A stretch of 64,000 nt of DNA from Bradyrhizobium ivorense (GTDB lineage: Bacteria; Pseudomonadota; Alphaproteobacteria; Rhizobiales; Xanthobacteraceae): assembly GCF_900696085.1 (NCBI RefSeq), contig NZ_CAADFC020000008.1, forward strand, positions 1 through 64,000, given 5' to 3'. The notes beneath the pieces are model-generated. The model searched no databases. It saw only the letters and a list, made by a program, of their open reading frames with translations, and was not told the origin of the DNA. Shown here piece after piece: positions 18,178 to 29,128 of the stretch (position 1 is the stretch's first letter; every line of letters begins with the position of its first letter). The translations under genes and the position numbers were made by a program.

Positions 18178-20473
18178 TCATGGCCTGATTTGCTCTTCGG
18201 CAGTTCCATTGAGCCCGCGTTCCAGTTTGGCTGGTGTTTGCTCGAGAATGTTACGGACCAAGAACTCCAGGAGCCTGAGCTGTGCATAACTTCCCGGTGT
18301 TCCGTGATCTGCGCCTGGCACATACAGCATGTCAAAGTATTTTCCCGCCTTAATAAGCCGATCGGCAAGCTGGAACGTAGCGGAGGGATCGACGTTGCGG
18401 TCCAGTTCGCCGACTATGAGAAGCAATCTACCTTGCAGTTTGGCGGCATTGTCGATGGCGGAGGATTGCGAATATTTCACCAGATCTTGTCTAGCCGGTT
18501 GTCGTAGCAGCCACTGTTCGCGACCGCGACCTTATAGAAATCAGGATGGAAGAGTAACGCGCTCACCGCGTTCTGCCCACCGGCGGAAGCGCCAAAAATG
18601 CCGACGTTGGATATGTCATACCAGAGATACTTCGCACTCGCCGCCTTGTGCCATAGGATCCGGTCCGGAAAGCCGGCGTCCCTCAAATTTTTCCAGGCAA
18701 TGTCGTGGAACGCGCGAGAGCGATGGTTGGTACCCATTCCATCGATCTGAATAACGATAAAGCCGAGTTGAGTGAGCGGTTCGATTGAAGCTGAGAAGGA
18801 CTTGGGAACGAAGGAACCGGTGGGGCCTGCATAGATGTGCTCCACCACTGGATATTTCTTGCGCTAATCGAAATTAGTCGGCAAGTGAATGACGCCCCAT
18901 ATGTCCGTCTTGCCGTCGCGTCCCTTGGCGTTGAAGCTGAGCGGCGGCCGCCGGCCGGCGGCAATGAGCTCGGAGATCTCGGCGCTCTCAAGCTGCATCA
19001 GTTCGGCATTATCACTGGCACGGTACAGTACCATGCGGGGCGGAACGCCGATGCGTGACCACAGGTCGACATAATAGCGACCGCTAGGCGAGAACTCGAT
19101 GTGATGATTGGCTGGCTCAGGCGTCAGCGGCGTGAGTCCTTTTCCATCAAAGCCAATGCGATAGGCATGGACGAAGTAGGGATCCTCCCCAGGGTTCATT
19201 CCGCTGGCGCCAAAGCAGATCTCACGCTTCACCGGATCGACACAATACACCACACGGACCACCCAATCTCCTCTGGTGATCTGGTTCTTGAGCTCGCCTG
19301 TCCTGCCGTCGAACAAATAGAGGTGCTCGTAACCATCGCGCTCCGGGGCCCAGATAATCTCATTTCCACCATCGACGTCGTAGCGAAACGTTTTTCCAGT
19401 ATTCAGCTGCTTCATCACCAAAGGCTGGTAGTCGACGAGGGTCTTGCTTGCCTCATCAATCAACGCGCGCGCTCGGCCCGTGGCGGCATCAACCTCCACC
19501 AGGCGATAGAGCTGGTGGCCACGCTGATTATATTCGAAGGTAAAGCCCCGCCCGTCCTTCCACCACTGGATCGCCGAAAGACCGTAAGGATTCTGGAACG
19601 TGGCATTATCGATTGCGACCGCGCGTCGGCTGCTGACTTCAAACAGCACGGGTTGGAGCAACGCCAAGGCATCACCCGGTTTTGGATACACCATGGTCAA
19701 ATGTCTGGGTTGACGCTGGTCCGCCGGCGATGATTCGAGGTAATGGACTTCCCGTTGATGGCCTGGACGGATCCGGTAGACGGCCAGGTGAGTTGAGGCT
19801 GGAGACCATGTCAGTGTCGAGAGAGCATAATAGTCACTCTCAGCTCCGTCCCAGGTCAACGGGATGTTTTGCAAACCGTCTTGGCTGCGCAAGAAGATAT
19901 TGTAGTTTCGAATGCAGGCCAGCCATTTGCCGTCAGGTGATGCGCTTGTCTTGTTCGGATCGTTGTCTGCCGGCGGCGTGTCGTCATAGGGCTCTGCTCA
20001 TTGGCGCCCGAGTGCATTGCATTGCCGGTGCAGGTATAGCTTGCAAGCTCGCAGCTCCAACGCGTACTCTCGAGGTCGAAGCTCATCCTGCCACCCTTGT
20101 CGGTCAGCTCGAAATGGTCGAACGGAAGATCCTCGGGCTGATAGTTCTGGTGGCTCGCTCTGTTCAGAGCAGCCGCGAGTCCGGCTTGATCAAAAGCGGG
20201 CTGCTTTACGCCTTTTTCGGCATCAACCAAGATAAACTGGTGCTCGCCATGGGTCGTCCGCCGATAGACGAACGCCTCGCGCTCGCCGAGCCAAAACGGT
20301 ACGTCGGGGACATTGACGGTAAGCTGGCCATATCGGTCTGCGGTCGTCAGTGCACGCTCGTAATCCGACCGCGCGAGGGGCACATTCACGACATCCTCCG
20401 CCGCGTGCGCCTGCGCGGCTTTGCACTCCTGCTGAGCCAACAGCGCAAGCATTAAGGCAACCAATCCGTACAT
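18178..20473 (-). pseudogene. S9 prolyl-oligopeptidase / DPP-IV-like gene, broken
   Basis: Four consecutive minus-strand pieces together make one dipeptidyl-peptidase-IV-type protein. They are a signal peptide and beta-propeller start (20473 to about 19900), the rest of the propeller (to 18864), the hydrolase part with GASAGG nucleophile motif (to 18477), and the tail with GELDRNVD and ADHGTPGSY acid and histidine motifs (to 18178). The breaks are a frameshift near 19.9 kb, an in-frame TAG at 18864-18866 and a frameshift with likely deletion near 18480. All catalytic residues were present before decay. Three independent lesions show a non-functional gene. Confidence 0.85.
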
Positions 20474-22274
20474 TATGATTCACCTCCCCTCTTAGTGCGC
20501 GGACCCCGATGCGAGGTCACTTCGCGATTGATGCGCAGCTCTTCGGTGCGGCTGGCCTTCTTGCACTTTAAGCGACATGCCCCTTCGGCTCAGCCTCGGG
20601 CGGATTAGTACCTGACGAACATTCGGCTCGGCGGCTCGCCAGCAGCGACAAGCGCCTCCAACAATCCTCACACAGCAACATGAGCAAACGCCGCGCGCCA
20701 TTTGCAACGAACGCTGCAGCGCCGACATTGTCACATTACTTCCGTGCTGCTTATGCTGAGCAGAATCTGTGCCAACTGTATATCGCTGCGGTTTACTCTG
20801 CGCACAGGTTCGCTGATTATTCCGAAACAAGGTGCGCATCTGAGGCCCAGCACAACACGCATGCTGCGCGTGGTCACCCGTGGCGAATGACTTCGAGGAA
20901 TGCCATTGCGTTGGGAGTTATTTGTCCCGTCTATTGGCAAACCACTCAAATAGCCTCTGGGACTTCGGGCAACATGGACCGCGCCGAGCTATAGATCGAC
21001 GCTGGGTCAAATCCGACGACAACTCACGCGATGCCGTGGAGACATTCGCGGCAATCCATCGCAGATCATCCTCGACACGTTGGCCGCCGGCCGCCGACGA
21101 AATGTACGCATTGAGAGCTTCTGGCGTATGGCGATATCGTAGGATATATTGCTGGCTTTCGATGCCGATTCTGACGAACTAACGCGCGCACTTGGAACAG
21201 CTCGAAGCAAATCGTGCGCTTGTCGGCGTCAGGCGCGAGGATTTTTCTGAGCGCCTATAAGCGCGCCGCCGCTGCTCGCGAGCCAGTCCGCCAGCGGGTA
21301 CCGCGTGTTCAAAATGAATGTGCCGTACGATCTAACAACGCGACGCTCGCCGCTTCCTTCGCCACAAGCGCCGGTGTAGTCACAATTCATTAGATACCCG
21401 GCGGCTCTGCCTCGCCAGATCGCGCGCTCCGATCTCAACGGTTATCGGGGCCAGGCGGTAGGTGTCGCCGATCAGACGGATCACATCACCTCCGTTGACA
21501 CTTCGTTGACCATCGCGGCGGCCGCCGCAAGTGACGGGCTTGCAGCGGTCAACCCAATGTCGGCATCAGTACAGATGACCCTAGTGGGCGTCGTCGGATC
21601 CGTCTCCAAGACTGCGATGTCGCAATCTCAATACGGTGACTGCGGAGCGCTACTGCGCAGTGGGGCGATAGTCATGGCTTCTTGGCTTCTCCTATGTGCC
21701 CGCATCAGGACACGAGAGCGGTCCAGGCAGCGGGAGCAAGCGATTGTTCGCATGCGAAACCACCTGCGTGCTGGTGATGAGATCATGAGATCATCCGTGA
21801 GTTCGCGTGTGAGGCGTCGCCGTTGCAAGGGCGATCGCGCTAGGGGCGCGGACAAGGGCTAGATGTGATGCTCATGAGCTCGGGGTAAGGCGGATTTTTG
21901 AAAGGTCCGCCCAAGAGATCACTAACCTTCTAGCTATGTGGTCAAATCCAGCCGATGAGCGCCCCTTTTGTCGGCGCGGATCAGACGGACGACAAATTGT
22001 AGCGACGCCTCCAACACCGTTCTCGACGCAAGAGCCGACGGCATCATCTTCAGTATCTATCTCGTCCGTCCTGCGTGGCCGGTTGACGACGCGAACGTCT
22101 GAAACCCGACGACACGATGCGGCCATTCCACACGCTGGGTGGGACATATAAGAGTTTCACCATGAGCCAAGCGGGTCGTGCGCCATTTTTTCGAACCGGC
22201 ACGCAGATTGCTGGCTGAGGAGCAAGGAGCTGTCGCGACGAAAGCAGTCGCGGCGGTCCATCTTCGGGGTCCCA
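20474..22274. other. Non-coding stretch
   Basis: About 1.8 kb of mixed-frame DNA between the broken peptidase and a short secreted-protein remnant. Only short overlapping frames occur, and I could not assign any to a family. It may be old decayed island DNA. Confidence 0.35.
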
Positions 22275-22762
22275 ATGAGGTTTATCCGGTTGATCCTATT
22301 CGATCTGGCTTTGATGCTGCTTGCGCCTGACGTTGCGGAAGCCATGAATGTGGGCACCGGCGCACACTTCACATTGGTCACCAAAGCTGTGGCGCCTTTC
22401 AAGCCGATTGCCGGCCCCGAGGCGGTATCAAGCTCTGGCGATAGCCGACACCTCTACAGCCAAACGACGCAAGCCTTGCCAGTTCAGCCAGCGGACAACC
22501 GGCGTCCAGCCAAGCTGGCTGAGGATTCCGCGGTATTGGAATCCCGCCTTGCGTGTGCGATCGGTATGCGCGCCCGGCATTGTCACGATTCTCGATGGCA
22601 CGGAAACGCTCAAGATGCCGGCTGCCGTAACACCCGATCTGCAATGCTGCCGCCGCGCCTGTTGGCCTCCTCGGGGCGAAGACGCCGCGCTGGAGCCAAG
22701 CAGACTGGATTGTCGGCGGCATGGTGTTCATTGCCTTTGCGGCCATTCTCCTCGTGATTTGA
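22275..22762 (+). pseudogene. Remnant of an exported or membrane protein
   Basis: One frame opens with a signal-peptide-like sequence (MRFIRLILFDLALMLLAPDVAEA) and about 40 plausible residues. A different frame ends in a membrane-helix-like tail, WIVGGMVFIAFAAILLVI, stopping at 22762 just before the ABC ATPase gene. The two halves could be one gene split by frameshifts. Family not recognised; it does not resemble ModA or ModB. Confidence 0.3.
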
Positions 22763-22769
22763 TGGCAAG

Positions 22770-23987
22770 ATGCAGCATAGGCGTGGGCAGGTGAGAGAAC
22801 CAAGACCGGGCTATATCGAAGTCGCCTTCAACGGTGCTCCCGCAGGCATCCCGCTGGACGCGCAATTCAGCGCCCCGGCCAAAGGTGTCACGGCCGTTTT
22901 CGGTCCTCCGGGGTGCGGCAAGACCACGCTCGCGCGTTGCATCGCCGGCATCCAGCATCTACCGAGTGGATTCTGTGGCGTCGATGGCGAAATTTGGCAG
23001 AACGAGACGACGTTTCGGCCGCCTCATCTGCGTCCTGTCGCATACGTATTTCAGCGACCCATTCTTTTTTCTCATTTGTCTGTCAAGCGCACCCTTCTGT
23101 ACAACGCATCGAAATCGAGAGCGACACTGATCGACTTTGATGGTGTGGTTAAGTTGCTCGACTTGGCGCCACTGCTTGACTGTTCCCCGTCACATCTTTC
23201 TGGCGTCCAGCGACAGCGACTTGCCCTAGGCAGCGCGCTACTAGCCCAACCGCGGCTACTTTTGCTGGACGACCCGCTCATTGTGCTCGACCGCCCCGCC
23301 AAACACGAGATTCTGCCATTTCTCGAGCGCATGCGGGAAGAGCTCACGTTGCCGATGATCTATATCTGTCATGACATGGCTGACATCGAACGCTTTGCCG
23401 ATCATCTCGTCATGATGAAAGATGGCATGGTGACCGCGGCCGGACCGCTTCAAGTCGTTCAAAGTGATCCAGCGCTTGCCGCGCGTGGCGAAGCGGCGGT
23501 TTGCGTTGATACCGTGGTCGGCGGCTACGACGGGCGCTATGGACTCATCATCGCCCGCCTCAGAGGCGCGCGTCTGCTGATACCTGGGCCGCCGCTCAGA
23601 CCTGGCGCGCAGCTACGGCTGCGCATCGCGGCCACCGATGTCAGCATCGTGCGTGAGACTCCGCGCGCAAGCTCCTTCCTGAATGTCTTTCCGGCACGCA
23701 TCAAAGCCTCCCTTCCGTTCGACGAATCGGAGGTCACGTTGGTTCTAGCGCTCGAAACTGGCCGTTCGGGCGTGCCGCTTTTGGCCCGCATCACACGCCG
23801 CTCTTTTGATGTGCTAGGGCTCAGCAACGGAATGGACGTATTCGCCGAGGTCGCGCGAGCCTTGCCGGTCTCACCCCCCGAGCGGTTGCTCATAACGCCT
23901 GCAACACCACTAGGAGATGCTCTACAACGGAGCGCCGACACACGAAATGAACAGAAATCGGATCATGGCCATGATCGACAATTTTGA
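22770..23987 (+). CDS. modC: ModC-like molybdate ABC transporter ATPase
   Basis: A 405-residue protein. Residues about 35-240 form an ABC ATPase with Walker A GPPGCGKTT, Q-loop VFQRPILFSHLSV, a signature reading LSGVQRQR, Walker B LLLLDDPL and H-loop CHD. Residues about 290-385 form a Mop-type regulatory domain (LRIAATDVSIVRETPRASSFLNVFPARI). This layout is that of ModC, which energises molybdate import for nitrogenase cofactor. Two departures from the family stand out: the second Gly of LSGGQ is Val, and the catalytic Glu after Walker B is Asp. No modA or modB lies nearby. A DUF2478 gene overlaps its end. Activity is therefore uncertain. Confidence 0.78.
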   Translation: MQHRRGQVREPRPGYIEVAFNGAPAGIPLDAQFSAPAKGVTAVFGPPGCGKTTLARCIAGIQHLPSGFCGVDGEIWQNETTFRPPHLRPVAYVFQRPILFSHLSVKRTLLYNASKSRATLIDFDGVVKLLDLAPLLDCSPSHLSGVQRQRLALGSALLAQPRLLLLDDPLIVLDRPAKHEILPFLERMREELTLPMIYICHDMADIERFADHLVMMKDGMVTAAGPLQVVQSDPALAARGEAAVCVDTVVGGYDGRYGLIIARLRGARLLIPGPPLRPGAQLRLRIAATDVSIVRETPRASSFLNVFPARIKASLPFDESEVTLVLALETGRSGVPLLARITRRSFDVLGLSNGMDVFAEVARALPVSPPERLLITPATPLGDALQRSADTRNEQKSDHGHDRQF

Positions 23988-24648
23988 CAGTATCGACCCG
24001 ACAGCTGTGGCCGCGATTCTCTACCAGCCAGAGGACGACGCCGATAAACTGCTTGCCGATTTCGTCCAGGATCTCGCGCGGCATGACGTACGTGTCGGCG
24101 GCATCGTCCAGCGGCACTTCAGAAATGCAAACGGCACGCACGTTATGCTCGCTGTCGACGTCTCGACAGGGCGAGAGATCTCGATTTCCCAGCTACTCGG
24201 CAGCGGAGCCGCGTCCTGTAAGCTCGATACAAACGGACTGGCTGAGGCCGCAATTATCGTTTCCCAAGCGCTTCGCGACAAAGTCGATCTCGTCGTGATC
24301 AGCAAATTCGCCAAACAAGAGGCGGTTGGCCGCGGCCTGCGCGCTGAATTTGTTGACGCGATCACTCGGGGTGTGCCGCTCCTGACAGCTGTTCCGCAAA
24401 AATGTCTTTCCGACTGGAGAGCTTTTATGGGTGATGTTGGCACGCTGCTCCTTTGCGATCGTCAAGCCGTAGAGGATTGGTGGCGCGACGTCGCCGCTCG
24501 CCCGGCGCGACGCCGCGCCTTCAGTCCTAGGTGGAGCTATTTGGGGACTATGATACCGGACAGCTTGACGACGGCTGCGAGAATATCGCCAAGGGCGGCT
24601 CCGGAATCGCCGGTTGCGCTCATTCGCGGCATACGAAAGCAACCTTAG
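23947..24648 (+). CDS. DUF2478 protein linked to molybdate transport
   Basis: A protein of about 233 residues recognised as DUF2478 from AAILYQPEDDADKLLADFVQDLARHDVRVGGIVQR and the later VVISKFAKQEAVGRGLRAEFVDAITRGVPLLTAV, a nucleotide-binding-like fold found beside mod genes. It overlaps the modC end by 41 bases and is likely co-translated. The start is uncertain, with ATGs at 23917, 23947 and 23965; I chose 23947. The C-terminal 40 residues are poorly structured. Its biochemical role is unknown; the neighbourhood suggests molybdenum handling. Confidence 0.65.
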   Translation: MNRNRIMAMIDNFDSIDPTAVAAILYQPEDDADKLLADFVQDLARHDVRVGGIVQRHFRNANGTHVMLAVDVSTGREISISQLLGSGAASCKLDTNGLAEAAIIVSQALRDKVDLVVISKFAKQEAVGRGLRAEFVDAITRGVPLLTAVPQKCLSDWRAFMGDVGTLLLCDRQAVEDWWRDVAARPARRRAFSPRWSYLGTMIPDSLTTAARISPRAAPESPVALIRGIRKQP

Positions 24649-24870
24649 CTTCGCGGCCGTTTCACACCGTGAGATATCATGATGCTCTGCGCGGGCGCCG
24701 AGGATCCGTTCTCGGTCGGCAGTTAGCCGTTTCAACCAGCGGTTCAATCGCTGGTCGAGGAATTTGGCTGCGACTTTTTAACTGCGGTACCCACTCGTGA
24801 CTTCCGCGGCGCTCACCGACCGTTCCAAGCGATCGAGCATCGCGTTTCCACGCGGCATGATAGAGGTGGA
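24649..24870. other. Intergenic region before the ahpC promoter
   Basis: Short region with no coding signal; the following 150 bases hold the ahpC regulatory sites. Confidence 0.35.
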
Positions 24871-24886
24871 TGTGAGAGCCATCAGA
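24871..24886 (+). promoter_or_regulatory. Near-match NifA upstream element for ahpC
   Basis: TGT-N10-AGA, one base off the NifA consensus TGT-N10-ACA, centred about 80 bases upstream of the -24 element of the ahpC promoter, the spacing seen at the other NifA promoters here. Confidence 0.4.
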
Positions 24887-24956
24887 CCTTACGATCAAAT
24901 GCCTGCAGCCCGGTCGCTGGTTCGCTTCGTTGCGACAATCCGATCTAGAGAACGGA

Positions 24957-24972
24957 TGGCATATAGCTTGCT
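24957..24972 (+). promoter_or_regulatory. Sigma-54 promoter of ahpCD
   Basis: TGGCATATAGCTTGCT fits TGGCAYG-N4-TTGCW with one mismatch and the required GG-N10-GC spacing. It lies 48 bases before the ahpC ATG. Confidence 0.7.
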
Positions 24973-25019
24973 TCACTAGTGGCGGCACAACTTACGCAAA
25001 GCAAACTTGTGAGGTCAGC

Positions 25020-25574
25020 ATGCTCGGAATTGGAAGTCAGTTGCCGCCGTTCGAAATCACGGGCGTGAAGCCGGGCTTTCAGGCGCAGGAAGAAGAAGGA
25101 CACAGCGCGTTCGAGACGCTGACAGAAACGAGCTTCCCCGAAAAATGGAAGATCATCTTTTTCTACCCCAAGGATTTCACGTTCGTCTGTCCGACCGAGA
25201 TCGCGGAATTCGGCCGGCTATCCAAAGAATTCGCCGATCGCGATGCTGTCGTAATGGGTGGTTCGACTGACAATGAGTTCTGCAAGCTTGCCTGGCGGCG
25301 CTCGCATGCAGACCTGCACAATCTACCGATTTGGCAGTTTGCCGACACAAAAGGGACCTTAGTCGATGGCCTTGGCGTGCGTTCGCCCGAGGGCGTCGCC
25401 TATCGCTACACCTTTATCGTCGACCCCGACAACACAATCCAACACATCTATGCGACCAATCTGAATGTCGGGCGTAGCCCCAAGGACACGCTCCGCGTTC
25501 TGGACGCTTTGCAAACCGACGAACTCTGTCCCTGCAACCGCGAAGTCGGCGGCGAGACACTGAAGGTTGCGTGA
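25020..25574 (+). CDS. ahpC: Alkyl hydroperoxide reductase / peroxiredoxin AhpC
   Basis: A 184-residue AhpC-type peroxiredoxin. The peroxidatic Cys57 lies in DFTFVCPTE and the C-terminal ELCPCNRE holds Cys170 and Cys172, the arrangement of AhpC proteins reduced by AhpD. It removes H2O2 and organic peroxides. I start at MLGIGS because GAGG precedes it and a sigma-54 promoter ends 48 bases earlier; the frame remains open further upstream. ahpD follows after six bases. Location and promoter point to expression together with nitrogenase, protecting it from peroxide; that is inferred. Confidence 0.92.
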   Translation: MLGIGSQLPPFEITGVKPGFQAQEEEGHSAFETLTETSFPEKWKIIFFYPKDFTFVCPTEIAEFGRLSKEFADRDAVVMGGSTDNEFCKLAWRRSHADLHNLPIWQFADTKGTLVDGLGVRSPEGVAYRYTFIVDPDNTIQHIYATNLNVGRSPKDTLRVLDALQTDELCPCNREVGGETLKVA

Positions 25575-25580
25575 GGCAGC

Positions 25581-26129
25581 ATGTCGTCGATTGAGCAGTT
25601 GAATGAGACGATTCCCAATTTCGCCAAGGACGTCAGGCTTAACTTGGCGTCCTTGCTGGCCGATGATACGCTGTCGCCGCAGCGACAATACGGCCTGCTG
25701 CTGGCGAGCGCGATTGCCACGCGCAATGCAGCCCTGATTTCCGCGATCGAAGCGGCAGCCTCCGCCGTGATGACGCCTGCGGCGATCGCCGCAGCGAAAT
25801 CCGCAGCCTCTGTGATGGCGATGAACAACGTCTACTACCGATTCGTTCACCTCGTATCCAACCCGGAATATAAGGCCATGCCGCCACGGCTGCGCATGAA
25901 CGTGATCGGCAATCCCGGCGTGGATAAGTCCGATTTCGAGCTGTGGTCGCTGGCGGTCTCGGCCATAAACGGCTGCGGTGCCTGTGTCGACGCTCACGAG
26001 AAGACGCTGCGGGCTGAGGGCGTCAGTACCGGAGTGATCCAGACTGCCGTGCGCTTTGCTGCGATTGTGCAATCAGTGGCGGTTGCGATCGAGGCCGCCG
26101 GCCCCGCCCCCTCCAAGGCGACGGGCTGA
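25581..26129 (+). CDS. ahpD: Alkylhydroperoxidase AhpD
   Basis: A 182-residue AhpD: the active-site segment [11 protein letters not shown] carries Cys132, Cys135 and His139, with Glu120 upstream completing the E-C-C-H relay. AhpD reduces AhpC through this dithiol. Length matches the family, and the alanine-rich helices are normal for it. It directly follows ahpC in the same operon. A hairpin 31 bases past its stop probably ends the transcript. Confidence 0.92.
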   Translation: MSSIEQLNETIPNFAKDVRLNLASLLADDTLSPQRQYGLLLASAIATRNAALISAIEAAASAVMTPAAIAAAKSAASVMAMNNVYYRFVHLVSNPEYKAMPPRLRMNVIGNPGVDKSDFELWSLAVSAINGCGACVDAHEKTLRAEGVSTGVIQTAVRFAAIVQSVAVAIEAAGPAPSKATG

Positions 26130-26159
26130 ATTTCCTTTGCGCCGTCGGATCGACGCCGT

Positions 26160-26186
26160 TTGTGGCACCAATCAATGGTGCCACAA
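26160..26186. terminator. Hairpin between convergent ahpD and fixX
   Basis: An 11-bp perfect stem (TTGTGGCACCA / TGGTGCCACAA) with a five-base loop lies between two convergent genes. No long T-run follows on either side, so it may act as a bidirectional or factor-aided terminator. Confidence 0.5.
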
Positions 26187-26361
26187 CCAATGCTTCGCCG
26201 GTCCGGAGCGAATGTAATATGCTCAAGCTGTGTCTTGCGGGGCGTCCTCCACGGCTGCGCGCCGTTCAAATTTCATCTGCAGTGCTGATGAGCCAAAATG
26301 CCCACAAAAGCGGTGAAATCCCCCATCGCATGGCGATCACACCGCGGCCCTTCGTTGCACT

Positions 26362-26658
26362 TCACCCAAACTTGAACAGCACGCCGTAACCGCCGCGCGG
26401 ATAACTCCACTTGATGTCGCCGGTGGGTTCGGCGATCACGCGGCAGGTTCCGCACTCAATGCAGCCGTCGACGGTTATCTCGACTTGGCCGTTGTCGTTG
26501 AGTTCGTAGCATCGCGCGGGACAGGCGTTCAAAAGCGCAAGTAGCTGTGGCGACGGCGTCGTGTGCGCGCGCACCGTGACGTGAGGACGACCGACGTCGA
26601 CAAGATAGCGGTTGTAGTACAGCTTGTCTTCGACGCGCACTATGGGCTCGACATTCAT
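26362..26658 (-). CDS. fixX: Ferredoxin-like protein FixX
   Basis: A 98-residue ferredoxin with [10 protein letters not shown] and an upstream CPARCYEL cysteine pair, matching FixX. The start MNVEPIV is preceded by GGAAGG at seven bases; an ATG five codons earlier overlaps that site. FixX works with FixABC in the electron-bifurcating complex that supplies low-potential electrons to nitrogenase. Last gene of fixBCX; fixA is not in this window, as in Bradyrhizobium where it is encoded elsewhere. Confidence 0.93.
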   Translation of the reverse strand: MNVEPIVRVEDKLYYNRYLVDVGRPHVTVRAHTTPSPQLLALLNACPARCYELNDNGQVEITVDGCIECGTCRVIAEPTGDIKWSYPRGGYGVLFKFG

Positions 26659-26697
26659 GCTTTGACCTTCCATTGCTGAACTTCACACTGTTGGCGG

Positions 26698-28005
26698 TCA
26701 GCGCCAGGCCCGGGTAAAACGACACGCATCGCCGAACAGACCAGTCCATGACCGCGCCTTGACGAAGGATTTCAAGGTCGCCTTCTCCTTCTCAACTTTC
26801 GGCGTACCATCGACACGTACAAAGTTCTGCAGCGCCTTGGAGATAAGCTGCGGATAGGTAAGGAAGAAGTTTTGCGAATGGGTGTGCATCAACATCGGCA
26901 TGTCTTTGTACTTCTTGAGGTCCTTGATGACAAAGGACTCGTCCAGCATCTTCTTGTAGAGCGACAGATTTGTCGCGGTCATCGGCTCGCGGCGCGATTG
27001 TACCTGGGCGATCGCTTCGGCTGCGATGCGGCCTGAGGTCATCGCAAGATTGGAACCTTCGCGATGAATGGCATTGTTGAGCTGTGCCGCGTCCCCCACC
27101 ACCACCCAGCCCTCGCCGTAGAGCTGCGGGATTGCCTTGTAACCGCCTTCAGGAATGAGATGCGCCGCATATTCCTTGACTTCGGAACCTGCGATGAGCG
27201 GCGCCACGGACGGATGCCGCTTGAAATGATCGAGCATACCGTAGGGCGTCTGGGCGGTGCGCTGGAAATCAGCGACGAGACAGCCGATGCCGAGCGAAAT
27301 GCACTCCTTGTTGGCATAGATGAAGCCCATTCCGGTCATGCCGCGAGAAATGGTACCGGCCGCCTCGATCACAACGCCTTCGTCGCCCTTGAGATTGAAG
27401 CGCGCCTCGATAGTCTCGCGAGGCAAAAAGTGCATTTCCTTCACCGCGAGTGCAACATTATCGGGTTTTGGCCGCGACCGCAGGCCCGCGCGCGTCCCGA
27501 GCAGGCCATTGACGCCCTCGGCCAGCACGACGACGTCGGCGTGTATTTCGCCGTCGCGGCGATCTGTACGAACCCCGACGATCCTCTCACGGTCGTCCCG
27601 TACGAGCTCGGTGACTGTCGTCTCGCACAGCACCGTCGCGCCGGCCTCCCGCACTTTCGAGGAGAACCATTTGTCAAACTGCGCGCGGATGATCGTGTAT
27701 CTGTTCGGCCGCTCCTCGTTGAAGTCATCCGAGCGGTAGTGCATGCCGACATGGGAGCGATCATCCATCATCCAGAACCGCTGTTCGACCAGATGGCGTT
27801 CGAGCGGCGCCTCCTCGCGAAACTCGGGGATCAGCTTTTCCATCATGTCGGCATAGAGAATTGCGCCCTGCACATTCTTCGATCCCGGATATTCGCCTCG
27901 CTCGAGCTGCAGCACCTTCATGCCGCGCTTGGCCAGAGTCAACGCCGCCGCGTTTCCGGCCATACCGGCTCCGACCACGATCGCATCGAACCTCTCTTCA
28001 ATCAT
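26698..28005 (-). CDS. fixC: FixC flavoprotein (ETF-quinone oxidoreductase family)
   Basis: A 435-residue FAD protein. The N-terminal [19 protein letters not shown] is the dinucleotide-binding fold and [26 protein letters not shown] is the second FAD-contact motif of the ETF-QO/FixC family. It passes electrons to the quinone or ferredoxin branch of the Fix bifurcating complex. I start at ATG 28005, eight bases after AGGAG; a GTG one codon upstream is also possible. It lies between fixB and fixX, with about 10 and 40 bases of spacing. Confidence 0.95.
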   Translation of the reverse strand: MIEERFDAIVVGAGMAGNAAALTLAKRGMKVLQLERGEYPGSKNVQGAILYADMMEKLIPEFREEAPLERHLVEQRFWMMDDRSHVGMHYRSDDFNEERPNRYTIIRAQFDKWFSSKVREAGATVLCETTVTELVRDDRERIVGVRTDRRDGEIHADVVVLAEGVNGLLGTRAGLRSRPKPDNVALAVKEMHFLPRETIEARFNLKGDEGVVIEAAGTISRGMTGMGFIYANKECISLGIGCLVADFQRTAQTPYGMLDHFKRHPSVAPLIAGSEVKEYAAHLIPEGGYKAIPQLYGEGWVVVGDAAQLNNAIHREGSNLAMTSGRIAAEAIAQVQSRREPMTATNLSLYKKMLDESFVIKDLKKYKDMPMLMHTHSQNFFLTYPQLISKALQNFVRVDGTPKVEKEKATLKSFVKARSWTGLFGDACRFTRAWR

Positions 28006-28018
28006 CACAGCATCTCCT

Positions 28019-29128
28019 CTAGACCGCGAGCCGGGCGCGCGACTCCGGCAACAGCCTGGCGCGAAATGCGGCCGTCAACGACGGGAGCAACTGCATGGCA
28101 TCGCTGACGATCGCGACATGGGCGAAGTCGAAGATCGGCGCGTTCTTGTCGGTATTGATGGCGACAATCAGGTCCGCACCTTCCACGCCGACCCTGTGCT
28201 GGATCGCGCCGGAAATGCCGGCCGCAATATAGAGCTTTGGCCGGATGGTCTTGCCGGTCTGGCCGATCTGCCGATCAGACGTTACCCATCCCTTCTGCAC
28301 CAGAGGACGCGAGCAGCCATACTCGGCGCCAAGCAAAGTTGCCAGTTCGCGCACCAGCCGAAAATTCTCGGGCGATCGCAGTCCCAAGCCGCCGGCGACT
28401 ACGACATCGGCATAGGCCAGATTTGACGTTTCGGAGTCGCGGTCGGGAATGAACGTCAGCACCTTCGTGACGATATCATCTTCAACAAGGTCAAGCGGAT
28501 GGATGATGATACGAGCGGCATCGCGTACGACGCGCTCCGGCATCGGCATGACGCGCGGGCGGACGGTTGCCATCTGCGGACGATAGTTCAAGGTATAAAT
28601 CGTACACAGCAGCGAGCCGCCAAAGGTCGGACGCGTCGCCGCAAGCGAACCATCGGCGTCGACGTCGAGCGCAGTACAGTCGGCTGTGAGTCCCGTCGAC
28701 AAGGTGGTGGCCACCGAACCTGCAAGATCGCGACCGAGTGTCGTCGCGCCTAACAACAGGATCTCAGGCTTGTAGGTGTTGACGAGTTCGGTTAGCGCTT
28801 TGGTATATGATTCGTTGCGGTAATCCGACAATACATTATCGCTCACGAGATAGGCCAGATCGGCGCCATAACAAAATGACTCCAGCGCGGCGTTACGCGT
28901 CGGCTGCCCCTCCGGACCGATAACGACCGCGGCGAGATTCACCTTCAGCCTGTCGGCAAGCCTGCGCCCCGCTCCCATGAGCTCCCAGGAAACCGGATGC
29001 ACCTGGCCACGCTCCTGCTCGACGAAAACCCAGACATGCTTGTAGGCCTTAAAGTGCTCCGGCAGTTCCTTTTTGGCCGCCGCGCGGCCGGCCGCCGCCG
29101 GCGCGGCCGTTTTGGTGACATTGCTCAT
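28019..29128 (-). CDS. fixB: FixB, electron-transfer flavoprotein alpha-like subunit
   Basis: A 369-residue protein of the ETF-alpha family: the C-terminal FAD-binding block runs [21 protein letters not shown] then [16 protein letters not shown] (about residues 270-315). An Ala/Lys-rich N-terminal extension precedes the first strand. FixAB forms the bifurcating flavoprotein. GAGGGG before the ATG supports the start. It is the first gene of fixBCX. Only a weak sigma-54-like sequence was found about 300 bases upstream, so its promoter is not settled. Confidence 0.95.
   Translation of the reverse strand: MSNVTKTAAPAAAGRAAAKKELPEHFKAYKHVWVFVEQERGQVHPVSWELMGAGRRLADRLKVNLAAVVIGPEGQPTRNAALESFCYGADLAYLVSDNVLSDYRNESYTKALTELVNTYKPEILLLGATTLGRDLAGSVATTLSTGLTADCTALDVDADGSLAATRPTFGGSLLCTIYTLNYRPQMATVRPRVMPMPERVVRDAARIIIHPLDLVEDDIVTKVLTFIPDRDSETSNLAYADVVVAGGLGLRSPENFRLVRELATLLGAEYGCSRPLVQKGWVTSDRQIGQTGKTIRPKLYIAAGISGAIQHRVGVEGADLIVAINTDKNAPIFDFAHVAIVSDAMQLLPSLTAAFRARLLPESRARLAV

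Noticed and set aside
22275..22762. modA or modB gene upstream of modC
   Set aside because: The signal peptide and tail helix do not match ModA or ModB in sequence, number of membrane helices or length.
27064..28107. Long plus-strand frame opposite fixC
   Set aside because: Antisense shadow of the well-supported fixC gene; composition follows fixC codon structure.
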